From Scortum barcoo (taxonomy: Eukaryota; Chordata; Actinopteri; Centrarchiformes; Terapontidae), in NCBI GenBank assembly GCA_023238725.1, contig CM041531.1:2640102-2704101 (forward strand): DNA of 64,000 bases, given 5' to 3'. Shown one piece after another: positions 34,701-45,300 of this stretch. A program made the translations under genes and the position numbers. Under the pieces are notes generated by a model. That model searched no databases. It saw only the letters and a program-made list of their open reading frames with translations, and was not told the origin of the DNA. Position 1 is the first letter of the stretch, and every line of letters begins with the position of its first letter.

Positions 34701-36434
34701 CCATCTGCTAATATGGAGGGGACCAATCCCAATCAGGCACCAGAGTTATCGGTTTTAAAATTGTGATTTTTGTTTCATTCGTTCAGTCTTGGGTGTGTCC
34801 AGAGCCGTCGTCTCCAGGAAACACCCCACACTCACGCTGATGTGATGGCTCGGTAGCGCTCCTGGCCAGCTGTATCCCAGATCTGCGCCTTCACCGTCTT
34901 GCCATCCACCTGGATGCTGCGCGTGGCGAACTCCACTCCGATGGTGCTCTTACTCTCCAGGTTGAACTCGTTACGAGTGAAACGGGACAGCAGGTTACTC
35001 TTCCCCACGCCCGAGTCGCCGATAAGCACCACTGGAAAACAGAGAAAACATATTTTAATTTTTTATGAACGAACTGCGTGAATGTTGCTCTTCAGTTTGT
35101 CATTAAATTTCAGCAACACTTATAAACTGATTTCAAAGAAATTAAACCTGCATGCACCAATTTCTGATCTCCATGCTGCTCGTCAACCGTACACTGATCG
35201 CTTTTGATAATCAATCACTTATTCAAGCTGTAAAGTCAAATACTCTTCCTCCTTGTCATGTCTTGTGATACAAAGGCGAACATCTTTGGACTGTCGGTCT
35301 TACAAAACAAATAAACTGAAGGTGTGACTGCAGGCTTTTTATCATATTTAACATTTTAATTTAATAAATGATTACTTGATTAATTGAGAAAATAATGACT
35401 AGGCCTACTTGTATTAATGTGCAATTACAACTCAACGCAGTAATTCCCTACTCAGCATTACGTGCAATAATACATACAGTATCTTTCTACTTTTTCTACT
35501 TAGTTCTCTTTTATACCTTTTAAAATTGTATTTATTTATTGATTCACTTATATACTAAACCACGTTATACTAAGAAAATATTTAAATTAGTTTAAATTAT
35601 ATCTATCTTTACCAGCTGATGAACATGTTAATACATCGAAATCTAAAATATAATATTATCATATTTACAATCTAGAAACAAGCCTGCACAGTGTGTACTT
35701 TTACTTTTGGTACAATAAGTATATTTTCATGCAAACACTTTCGTACTTCAGTACAAGATCAGAGTACTTCTTCCTCTTCTGTTATAGTACTTTAAAACAA
35801 CACATTTAGTATTTATTATATGTTTATAGATGTACATACAGTATAAGTATAGACTTTAAAGTTTAACTTTAATATCTCACTTTGATATTTAACATTATAT
35901 TTATGTTTGTTAATTCAAATGTAAACAGTTTGTTTACTTTCTGTTTCCTGTCTATTGTTGTTGATCAGACCTTTCAAGCTGTCACTGTATAACAAACAGA
36001 AAATAAACATTAAATCTTCTCCAGGATCAGGACCGGGCGGTGTCCTGAGCGTGGCCGGACGGAGGTGATGTTAGCCCGGGTACCGTTAGGTGTGTCCCCC
36101 GGCTAACAGCGGCTAACAGCAGCAGCTAACGTTAGCCTCCGGTTGAAGCCGCCGCGGATTGTCGTTGATCCGGGAGGAAGCAGCGGCCCGGCTCCCCTGC
36201 CCGGCTCACCTGTCCGGCTCACCTACAGGAGCCTCACCTGTGTCACCAGGCTGACTGACAGGTGAGTCACAGCGCGAGGACGAGCGGCGCGAGCACAAAG
36301 GCTCAGCTAAGTTAGCATTAGCTTGGGAGCTAATGAGCTAGCCCGTTTAGCCTCGCAGCTAACCGCAACAATGAGCAGAAAAACAGATTTTTACCTTTGA
36401 ACAGATAATCATACTCGTCATCTCTAGTGCCCAT
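31655..36434 (-). CDS. rab11a: rab11a, Rab GTPase of recycling endosomes, 5 exons, complete
   Basis: Small GTPase that directs traffic from recycling endosomes and the trans-Golgi to the plasma membrane through effectors such as FIPs, myosin Vb and exocyst. The five exons join without frame change to 215 aa (216 in human). Seen: N terminus MGTRDDEYDYLFK; P-loop GDSGVGKS at 18-25; switch I with T43; DTAGQE at 66-71; NKSD near 124; ETSAL near 150; C terminus CCQNI carrying the two prenylated Cys. RAB11A is favoured over RAB11B by the N terminus and the C-terminal PTENKPKMQCCQNI. It runs toward megf11, the same convergent order as in human. Confidence 0.97.
31792..33010 (-). other. rab11a: rab11a intron 4
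   Basis: 1.2 kb. Includes a copy of repeat R1 at about 32340-32500. No exon. Confidence 0.75.
32340..32500 (+). repeat. dispersed repeat family R1, copy 3
   Basis: 'cacaccatgctgctacaaat', 'ggattcatgaaaatagtc', 'acactattttctcctg' match the copy at 22570-22860 in the same orientation; part of the middle is missing. Confidence 0.65.
33011..33091 (-). CDS. rab11a: rab11a exon 4
   Basis: 81 nt. Encodes (E)KNGLSFLETSALDSTNVE then TAFQTILT. Contains the G5 SAL motif. A 25-nt stretch of it recurs in intron 2 (34797-34821). Confidence 0.97.
33479..33672 (-). CDS. rab11a: rab11a exon 3
   Basis: 194 nt. Encodes [20 protein letters not shown], then the NKSD guanine-specificity motif and DEARAFA. Splice sites read cleanly on the minus strand. 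Confidence 0.97.
33955..34078 (+). mobile_element. LINE/SINE-type 3' tail
   Basis: 'acacatttccttgtatatga', 'aaacctttgtgtcaataaa' and 'cctgattctgag' form the common fish retroposon tail, with A-rich sequence after it. 5'-truncated. Confidence 0.5.
34400..34735. repeat. dispersed repeat family R5, copy 1
   Basis: Shares blocks in the same order with 39610-39960: 'gttagctaatgatcatctgctaa', 'tcctgaaaagac', 'caaactgatcagaaaa', 'gtgataagaactatgt' and 'tttagtctgtcccatctgctaa' (each matching the other copy with a few changes). Confidence 0.75.
34797..34821 (-). repeat. 25-nt near-copy of rab11a exon 4 next to the exon 2 donor
   Basis: Matches 33051-33075 at 24 of 25 positions (A/T change in the middle). 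It begins 14 nt inside intron 2. On the minus strand it would read FLETTALD against FLETSALD in exon 4. Confidence 0.85.
34836..35031 (-). CDS. rab11a: rab11a exon 2
   Basis: 196 nt. Encodes VLIGDSGVGKSNLLSRFTRN through STIGVEFATRS and WDTAGQERYRAITS: P-loop, switch I and switch II. Confidence 0.98.
35032..36394 (-). other. rab11a: rab11a intron 1
   Basis: 1.36 kb. Its 5' part (36020-36310) is GC- and CpG-rich, as expected of a CpG island running into intron 1 of a housekeeping gene. The rest is AT-rich with no feature. Confidence 0.7.
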
Positions 36435-36660
36435 CGTCTTGTAGGGGAACGGGGAGCCCGAGATTTAATGAGATTTAATGAGATATAATGGGATCTGGTG
36501 GAAAAAATGGAGATCTACTGAGTTTTACTCTTCCAACGGGAATCTGTTTAGGAGCAGCACTTCCGCACTGGGTTCTTCTTCTCTGGGAGAAAATTGGCAG
36601 CACGCACGCAGAGCTCTGAGCTCCGCCAGCGGTCAGGAGGAGGAACCGCTACAGAAACAT
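36020..36660 (-). promoter_or_regulatory. rab11a: rab11a promoter / CpG-rich region
   Basis: CpG-dense sequence surrounds exon 1; 5' UTR is expected just right of 36434. No TATA box seen in a convincing place. Exact start site not determinable. Confidence 0.5.
36395..36434 (-). CDS. rab11a: rab11a exon 1 (coding part)
   Basis: ATG at 36432-36434, donor GT at 36393-36394. Forty nt encode MGTRDDEYDYLFK, identical to the family N terminus, which fixes the start. Confidence 0.97.
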
Positions 36661-39343
36661 GGACTGGTGCATGTTTATCTTCTTGTTTGGGTTTTTTACA
36701 GCAGTTTGCATCATTTTAGCTGATTTACTGCCTCTTAATTTTTTTCATCATCCACTGTTACCTTATTGTGCTACAGTCTGATTGCTTTTAGAAACCCAAA
36801 TATTCTTTTTCTCCCCAAATCACATCTTTAATCTTGATCTCTGCATAATCTATTTTTTTCTTGTGCCATTTTATTTCAACATATTTTTGACCATTGTGAC
36901 TTAGAGTTTCACTGCCAATGACTGCTCCAAAATGTCTTCTATAACATTTATATTATCACATATAACATCATATTGTTCGCAGTCATGCCTTAGTATGTAG
37001 CAGACTTGTGTTGTTGCTGGGTGGGAAAATGCTGCACAATATTTAAAACTTTTTTTAAATCTTTAAATTTTTTGACTGGGCAGGAGCTCCCATTCTGAAT
37101 TTGTTTTTATTTTGAAAGTAAATTACATAATTTAGTTTTAGAAAAGAGAAACTTCCCTACATTTTTTTATTTGTTCAGATTTACAGAGCTTGACATAAAC
37201 ACTCTCTTTACTATCAGTAGTGTCACGCTGTCTGGATCAAAAATAATAATCAGATAACAATCATCAAACTTTATTTTTAAATAAAATTGCTCTTTGATAC
37301 AATAAACAGTTGAAATGAATGAAAAAATAGAATAAATGTGGCAAAAAGACTAAATATCATTTCCATCTGGAGCTGGTCCTGGTGTGAGGCTGCAAACTGC
37401 TCCTGAATGTTTCGATCAGCTTAAAAGGATGAAATAAAACTAAACATATTAAAACACAGCACCTGAAAATGGAGCTGGAAACAACAATAACAATACAGTC
37501 TCTTTTCTTAAAGTGCTTTTGAAAGGGCTTGGAGCACATGGAAAAAAACAATGCTTCCAAATTAGTAAAACTCTTCACGAGCTGAATGCAGGATAAGTTG
37601 AGAAGGATCAGTGCAGAAGAGGCTGGCTGGACTGAGACAGGACAGATCTTTAAGAGGACGACGAGGAGGAGGCTTTTTTTTAAAAAGAAGAGAGATAGCC
37701 TCCTCAGAGAGGGGCGACAGAGGTGAAGATAATGAGGTGAGATGGACTGAGCTCATCGTGAAGAGGAAGGACTGAGTTCAAAAACAGGACATGATCAAGA
37801 GGAGGAAAATCAGCAGAGGACGGAGGAGGAGGTTCAGACCACACAGAGGAAAACTGAAGGTGGGAGGAAGAATGACACAAGATGGGACTTACCACTGGCT
37901 TGTTTAATGTTTTTATATTATTCTTATACATTTGTCTTTGTCTCTATAATGCAGCAGGTATCTGGATGGTGGTGCTCTCATCTATAAAACCCCACCGATC
38001 ATCTTCTCTTCTCATCTTTCTTCTGCAGTATTGTTTGTTTTCAGCCATCCAGCATCTCTTTCACACTTGATTGACACTCATGCAAGTACACACACACCCA
38101 CCACTGACTTCACTCATCATCACATCTCATCATATTTTTGGGGGGGGTTTTTGGCGCTGACTATTTTATTCTTTATTTAAATGAATTGCTCAGTGGCCGT
38201 GTATCTCTGTCTATTGCCAGAGCCACAAAAAAGCTTGTGACAGCTGGATTCAACACTGATATATTCAAAAGGTGTTCTGTTCATTAAGCATTAGCATCCC
38301 TGCAACACAAATTTCGATCACAAATTGATGATTCTTTATTCCACATGTTTGTCTTCATTCTCAAAGCCTGTCGCCTACATTACCCACAATTCAATGCTAT
38401 CATCATCAGAGATTCGGGTGTGTTAAGTTGATAATGTGGCCTGCAGCAGAGATGAGATCTGGACAGGTTGGTTGTTTTTGCATTTTCACACTTGTTGTCT
38501 TCAACAGCCACTGACTCGACTTACATCACCTGAGGACATTTATCAGACTTCACATAGCTGGAGACACAATGGTCTTATACTGCCTTTAAAACATCTGCAG
38601 CACCTGGAAACAAACTTTAAACATGAGAACTTCAAGTCAAAATAAACCAGAATAAATCAACCAGAATCACCTGAACTACAGTGGTTTCTCTCTTCATACT
38701 ACCTGTGGATTAAAATATATGTTAATTATAACTGCAGCAACAGTTGCTTTAATGTTTGTCTGCCGCCTTCAACTTTAATTTAAAAATTTCCAACCCTGCA
38801 GCAAACATCCTGTTATTAAATGTCTCGGCTGCCAGACCGACGTTGGGAAGTAAATTAATTTGTTCTTTTTCTGGTTTAAGACCATATTAGAAATGTAATC
38901 TGTCGACTTTCTGTGTTTTATAGATCCACTAAGAAATCAAATAACATCTAAAAAGGTGAAGATGAAGAGTGACGCAAACCTCTCAGTGAGCAATGATGTA
39001 CTTTTTATGTTTTCATACAATAAATTCAATTAAAAAGGATATGTATCTTAATTTAAATTTGTTGTAGTTGATGATACTGACACTAAAACTACAATAATAA
39101 AACAATACAATAATACAATAATAATATATTATACATCTTTACTAAAATTTACAAAACATCATGACATACAAATAATTCAATATTAAAGGACAATGAACAA
39201 AAAATAAACATAATGAGAACTACCACTGGATATCTAGCTTCTTACTTAAAAAAATGCTTTTAGAAAAGTATATCTATTTTTAATACTTATTTCATTTCTG
39301 TCTCCATTAACAAAATATCAGTATAATCAATATTTAGTCCTGT
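36660..39343. other. intergenic, rab11a to sh2d7-like
   Basis: No gene seen. 37560-37860 is purine-rich with repeated GAGGA runs; short open frames there are low complexity. Confidence 0.6.
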
Positions 39344-39388
39344 TTATTTCTTCTTGTAATCAGGAAGGAATTTCTTCCATTTCATGTT
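39344..39388 (-). CDS. sh2d7: sh2d7-like exon 6 and stop
   Basis: Acceptor AG at 39389-39390 on the minus strand; encodes NMKWKKFLPDYKKK and TAA at 39344-39346. Too short for an ORF scan; phase 0 fits exon 5. Confidence 0.82.
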   Translation of the reverse strand, partial: NMKWKKFLPDYKKK

Positions 39389-42300
39389 CTGCAGGCAGAG
39401 AAAAAGAAAAGTTGTTAAATGAGACGTTTCTGCTCAACATCATTGACACCTCACGAAAGTGAAGCCAAAATATCTCAAATATGAGCGCCGCCATCTTGAG
39501 CTGGTGACGTCATTTGCAATCGGAGTCTGCTAAGTAGTGATCAGGGGGAGGGGCCTCAGTATTAAGGTCCCGCCCACACACCTGCCTGACTTGATCAGTA
39601 ATCAATAATTAGTGACTGTTAGCTAACTATCACCTGCTAAAGTTAAACTTAAATCTCCTCTTGATGTTCCTACTCTACGTATAAATCCTGAAAAGACCTC
39701 TGCAAGCACCTCCGTGACTGTGATTAATGAGCTGCCGATCACATTAATAATAATTAAATTCAAACTGATCAGAAAACCAAATACTTGAGCAAAGATCAGC
39801 GTAATAAGAACTATGTGAAAGGACAGAAACCATCTTTGGGCAGCTTTTATTTGATGTTTGATTTTTTTTAGTTTGTCCCATCTGCTAACATGGAGGGGGC
39901 GGGGCTTATGAGCTGTACTGCAGCCAGCCACCAGGAGGTGATCCAGATGTTTTGGCTCCACTTTTTGGGGAGCTGTCATGTTTATATACAGTTTCTGCTC
40001 AACATCTCTGATCATTAGCTTTGACTTACATTTTTGCCCCAGGTGGATTTGGACTTCTTGGTCTTCATGTCCTCCAGCGACTCGTAGGTGTTGCCCTGGT
40101 TGGCGGTGGCCTCCCCGGGGATCTGCTCGTAGGTGTCATCAGGCAGCCCGCCGGGTGTCGGCCTCTGGGGAACCTCAGCGTACACGCCGCCTCCCTGCTG
40201 TGCCGGACTCTCCCCGGGCGCCTCGGCGGTGTGGTACAGCGGGTTGGACCTGGATATGTCCAGATCATCGCCCTGCTGTGCGGACCTCGGCCTCTCTCTG
40301 ATGTTGTGGAGGGAGTAGGTGTGACAAGTGACCTTCTTTAGCGGAGAGGTTGAATTAGATGCTGACGCTGAGAAGGAGGAACTACTGAGGTGGTTGGAGT
40401 ACTCCTCCTCCTCCTCCTCCTCCATGCTGTTGTTGTTGTTCAGTTTCGGTAAAGATCTGCTCCGGCCCTCCACCTGTGTCAGCACAGAGTACGTGCTCCC
40501 CGGCGGACAGAGGTCACCTGGATAACTTGCGTCGCTGGTGTTATTAAACAAGTCAGACGTCAGCTCCGAGTGTGAGTTTCCTCTGAGTCTCTCTGATCTG
40601 TTGGCGTCGGGCTGGGTTTCGCTTGGATGTGATGTCGTCTCAGGCAACGATCCACTCAGGGAGAAGCCCAGGGGAATGCCTCTTTTAGGGACTGGAGGTA
40701 CATCCTGAAAAACACCATACCAAAATAACATGGATGACAAAACAGCCCCCCCACATGCTCCTTCAGTAGTTGGAGACATATCACGATGTCTGCAGATGAA
40801 GATTTGGAGCTGTACATGTTAAAATGTCAGCGTTTGTCTAGTGACTGAGCGTTTTGATTGATTAGTTTTAGTGAAAACTGGACTCAGTGTTCAGTGTCGT
40901 TCATGCAAACAAAGCAGCTGTGCAGGAAGATATTATCTCTCCCTTAACACTTAACTCTCAGATAAGAGTCTCTGAAGCTCACACGGACTCATTAAACTGC
41001 TCATTCACTCATTAATCAGCTGCGTCCAGTGTTTGTGGTTTGGATGTGACTTTCTCTGTAAAAGGGATAAAATTATTTCTGTCTCTTCACTGTTACCGTT
41101 AAATTTGCGAGACGTCGATGCACAGAGGAAGACTTTGCCAAGCACTAGTTTGACTTTGAATAAAGCCGATATTTCGATCTGATAACTGTGTTTACTCTCT
41201 GCCCAAACTCGCTTTAGCTCTACGAGGGAACACACAACTACAACGAGCCAGATAAATTATGTGTAAACGCCGCCTGTCTCTGCAAATAATCAAACAACTT
41301 CACAGTGTCCTGAAAAGACAATGTTGAAGTATTTAAGCTCATAAATACTCACTGAAATGACAAAAAGTGTGAGAAAATTATTCAGCACATGTGCTTTCTG
41401 ATAAATAAAAACAGTTAATAACAGTTGAGGTCAAAGGTCATGTGAGACATTCAGCTCAGCCGCAGTTAAGTTTTTGGTGAACTCTTGTGGTGTATTTTCT
41501 CTCAGCACAAACAAACTGTGTAATAGATGAGATTTGATTTCTGTCGTACCTGTGAGAGGGACGCTGTGTGTGAGAGGGACACAGCTCCTGTCAGCTTTCT
41601 GTTTTTAGATTTAAGAGGCAGCGCAGGTGGCGACACTGTAGGAGACTCATTTTGTTGTTGAGTCCTTTGATTATGGCCGGTGTCATTGTGGGGATCAGCT
41701 TTCTGGTTCCACATCGTCCGCAGAGCTTGGACACTGACCCCAGACTTCACTTTGCCGTTGTAGTTGACCACATCGTACAGCTCACCTGTGTCCACCTGAA
41801 ATAACAAACTGTGTAAGTCTCATCTGACATCAACAAGGAAAACAAGTGAGACATGAAAATGAAGCCGGCACCAGTCAAATTAAACCTGCTGTGGTGAAGC
41901 AATCATGGCTTTTCAGATTTAGATACTGGATGGTTACAGTGCACCAACTGGTCAAACAGCATGTTTGTTTTATGTGCAGCTGTTTTTGTCAGTCAATCAG
42001 AAAAAGCTGATTTAATCTGTTATGACTGAAGTCCACTTTCACTGCAATTACAGCTTTGCTTCACATCAGAATGAACAAACTTTAATACAAATCTAATCAA
42101 ACACTGTGCTTAAGGCAGGAAAATTCACCAGTGAACACTATTAATGATCTGAGTGTCTCTTCAATTATTATAATAACTGATAATTATTATAATAACTGAT
42201 TTTTATTTAAAAATAAAAAGGTAAAGAGATAAAGCTAAATGCTAAACATCACTATACTCATATTCCGTGCTAATATGCAGCAGCTACTGTCTACTGTGTT

Positions 42301-45300
42301 AGCTTAGCATGTTAGCCTGCTAACATTTATAAGTAGCACTAAACGTAAAGTACAGCCGAGTCAGATGAAAACAGAAGTGATTCAATTCATCCTGTTGGGA
42401 AAAAGAAATCTGAACCAAATTGAGGCCAATCAAAAAATAAATGTATTTTTTATCACACTAAATGAACAAAGCTGTTCTGTGATATCCTTTAATAATAATC
42501 TTTGGGGTCTTTTGATATATAATGCCTGACACTAACAACTAACAACTGTAAGCCTTCTGACATTTGAAATTATTCCTCATATTTTACTGGGTTTTACATT
42601 AAAAAAATAGGGAACTACTCAACTTAGATTATTCTTTTTGGGACTGTGAGGGTCTGAACCAAATTTTAACATAGCTGTTGTGACTTCAATTTGAACAAAA
42701 GCAGTGGACCGAGCAACAGACGCACATTGTCAGCATGTGTTAGTAAAAATACATTTAGTGTACTTCAGGTTTAACACTTACAACAAACAGATATTCCCTC
42801 ACGTAGAAACTACATATATACAAATGGGGGACAAATGAAAGGAAAAACCTCAATAAAAATGGGAAAATATAAAAAATTTTCCATGCAGGTGAGAAGTATT
42901 TAGCTGACATGGGTTGGATCTACTTGTCCCCTTTGGCCCACTTGAGGTTTTGAAGCGACGTGTTAGACAGCGCTCTCCACCACCATCATTAAAACACCAA
43001 ATGAGGGAATATCTTTGGAAGAATGTGTTCATCCCTCCAGGAGAGTTCACACACTTGGAGAATCAATGAAGCTGCTCTGGAGGAGGACCAACACCTCACT
43101 AACACTTTATCAGGGTTTTACTTTCATTTGTTACCTGTCAGATATTGAACAAAAGAGGCCCGAGGATGGAGCCTCGGGGAACTCCACACCTCTAATTTAT
43201 AGGCCCAAATGTGAATGATACACTAAGACAAAGAAATCTCTGGAGCAATGAAGCTGTTCTGGAGGTGGACCAACACCTCAATAACACACTTCATCAGGGT
43301 TTTTACTTTAATTCACCTGTAAATATACGTGGCACATCATGCTAACATGGCCGTTCTCACCTCATGACAACTGGAGGTCAGGTATTCTCCAAAGGGCTGG
43401 ATGGGGCTGACTTTGTAATGCTCGATCAGCGTGGTGAGGCTGCCATACGTCTGACAGTCTCCTGCTATGACGAACTGTCCATCTTTATTCTGGGTGATGA
43501 CGAAATGGCGGCACCTGTCGTGGCCCCTTCGGAGAAATGCACGGCCGGTGAGATGAATCAGAAAAGCAATGAGGAAGCAACCGAACACCATTTAACAGAC
43601 TCGATTTTTCCTCACTTGTAGGACAGGATGTAGCCGACGGTTTTGTCACTGAGGCGAATGAGAAAACAGCCCAGAGCTTTATCTCTCAGTAGATCTTCTG
43701 TGTCCCTGAAACAGAGATCAAACAGGCAAATTACATTCAAAAATAACACTGCCGTGTCATGAAACCTCTGCTCAGCTCGTGTCTGTCTTTTATTCACTCT
43801 CACACTGATCTGCTGATGATGCATCCATTCCTGTTATTGACCCATTAATTTTACACCCTGCAAACACACTTTAGCCTTTATATCAAGTCAAGTATCTTCT
43901 GTTTCTTGTCTTAAGGCAAGACTATGCAACTTTTAAAATAAAAATAACACAGTTTTAGTCTAACAAACAGTGTTGAACACTGTTTGTTAGACTAAAACTG
44001 TGTTATTTTTATTTTATTTTTTATTTTATTTATTATTTTTTAGTCTAACAAACAGTGTTCAATTCATAAGTAATAAAACACACCTCACTCAGGTTAGTAT
44101 ATTCGTATTTAATGTTAGCTGTTAGTAAACTTTAGATCTAAGACATTAAGAGTTAGTTTGCTCACTAATATTACTGTTAAACTACAGTGTAGTTTGTCAA
44201 AGCTAAGCATTCTGTTGTTTTTCAATTGCAGAGTATACCCCTTAATTACACCATAAAAACATCAACCACATGACAATTATTCAAATCTTTTACTAAGTAG
44301 TACTAAGTAGAAATGTGCAATATGAAGGAGTGCAGGGACCACTCCTCAGGACCTTCTTATGACTCTGTGGTGGCATCAGCCATCTTTTATGGGATAGTCT
44401 GCTGGGCCAGCAGCATCACGGACAGAGATAGGAGGAGGATGGACAGACTGGTGAGGAGGGCCAGCTCTGTCCTAGGGATGCCCTCTGGACTCAGTGGAGG
44501 TGGTGGGAAACGGGAGGATGATGGCTAAGCTGTCGTCCCTGTTAAACAACACGTCCCACCCTCTACAGGACACTCTGACAGCTCTGGGCAGCTCCTTCAG
44601 TGAGCGGCTGCTCCATCCACGCTGCGTGAAGGAGAGGTACCGCAGGTCCTTCCTGCCTGCTGCTGTCAGACTACACAACAAACAAAATGCCCGCTAGTCT
44701 GCAGACAATGGACAGTGAACAATAAACAATAACACAATTTCACTTTTTTTGCACTCCCTGAGATATTATATATATTTCTCATATGTATACTCTCAGGCAT
44801 ACTCCCTCTGTACTATGTACAGGTTTACTTACAGTTATAGTTTTTATTTATCTTGGATTATTTTACCTTTTATTTTATTTTATTTTATTTTATTTTATCC
44901 TACATTCTGATTGTTTCCCACTATATGTGTCTTCGCTGCTGTTATGCATGTGAATTTCCCCGCTGTGGGACTAATAAAGGAAAAATCTGAATCTGAATCT
45001 GAATCTGAAAATACTCCTTCATGGCACAAGTAAAAGTCCTGCATTGAAAATTTAAATGAAGTAAAAACAAAATGTGCTTAAAGTATGATGGAGAAGCGGC
45101 TGTGAGTATTTTACTATTTTATATGTATTATTGGATGATTACTACTGATGCATTTAAAAAGCATTTTACCGTTGTGCTGGTTAAGGTGGAGATATTTTGA
45201 ACTATTTCATCAACTTTTGGGTAGTTTAATCTTTGATAATGCATCACTTTACTGTAGTTTATCTAAAGTAACTAGTAACTAAAGCTGTAAAATATCAGTA

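Larger units (their letters stand above)
33673..34835 (-). other. rab11a: rab11a intron 2
   Basis: Includes a tail-like 'gtgtcaataaacctgattctga' (two parts) at about 34050-34075, a repeat copy at 34400-34735 (family R5), and the 25-nt near-copy of exon 4 next to the donor. Confidence 0.7.
41796..43360 (-). other. sh2d7: sh2d7-like intron 3
   Basis: 1.57 kb. 42220-42430 is a gctaac-type fish repeat; 43010-43320 is repeat R2 copy 2. No exon. Confidence 0.65.
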
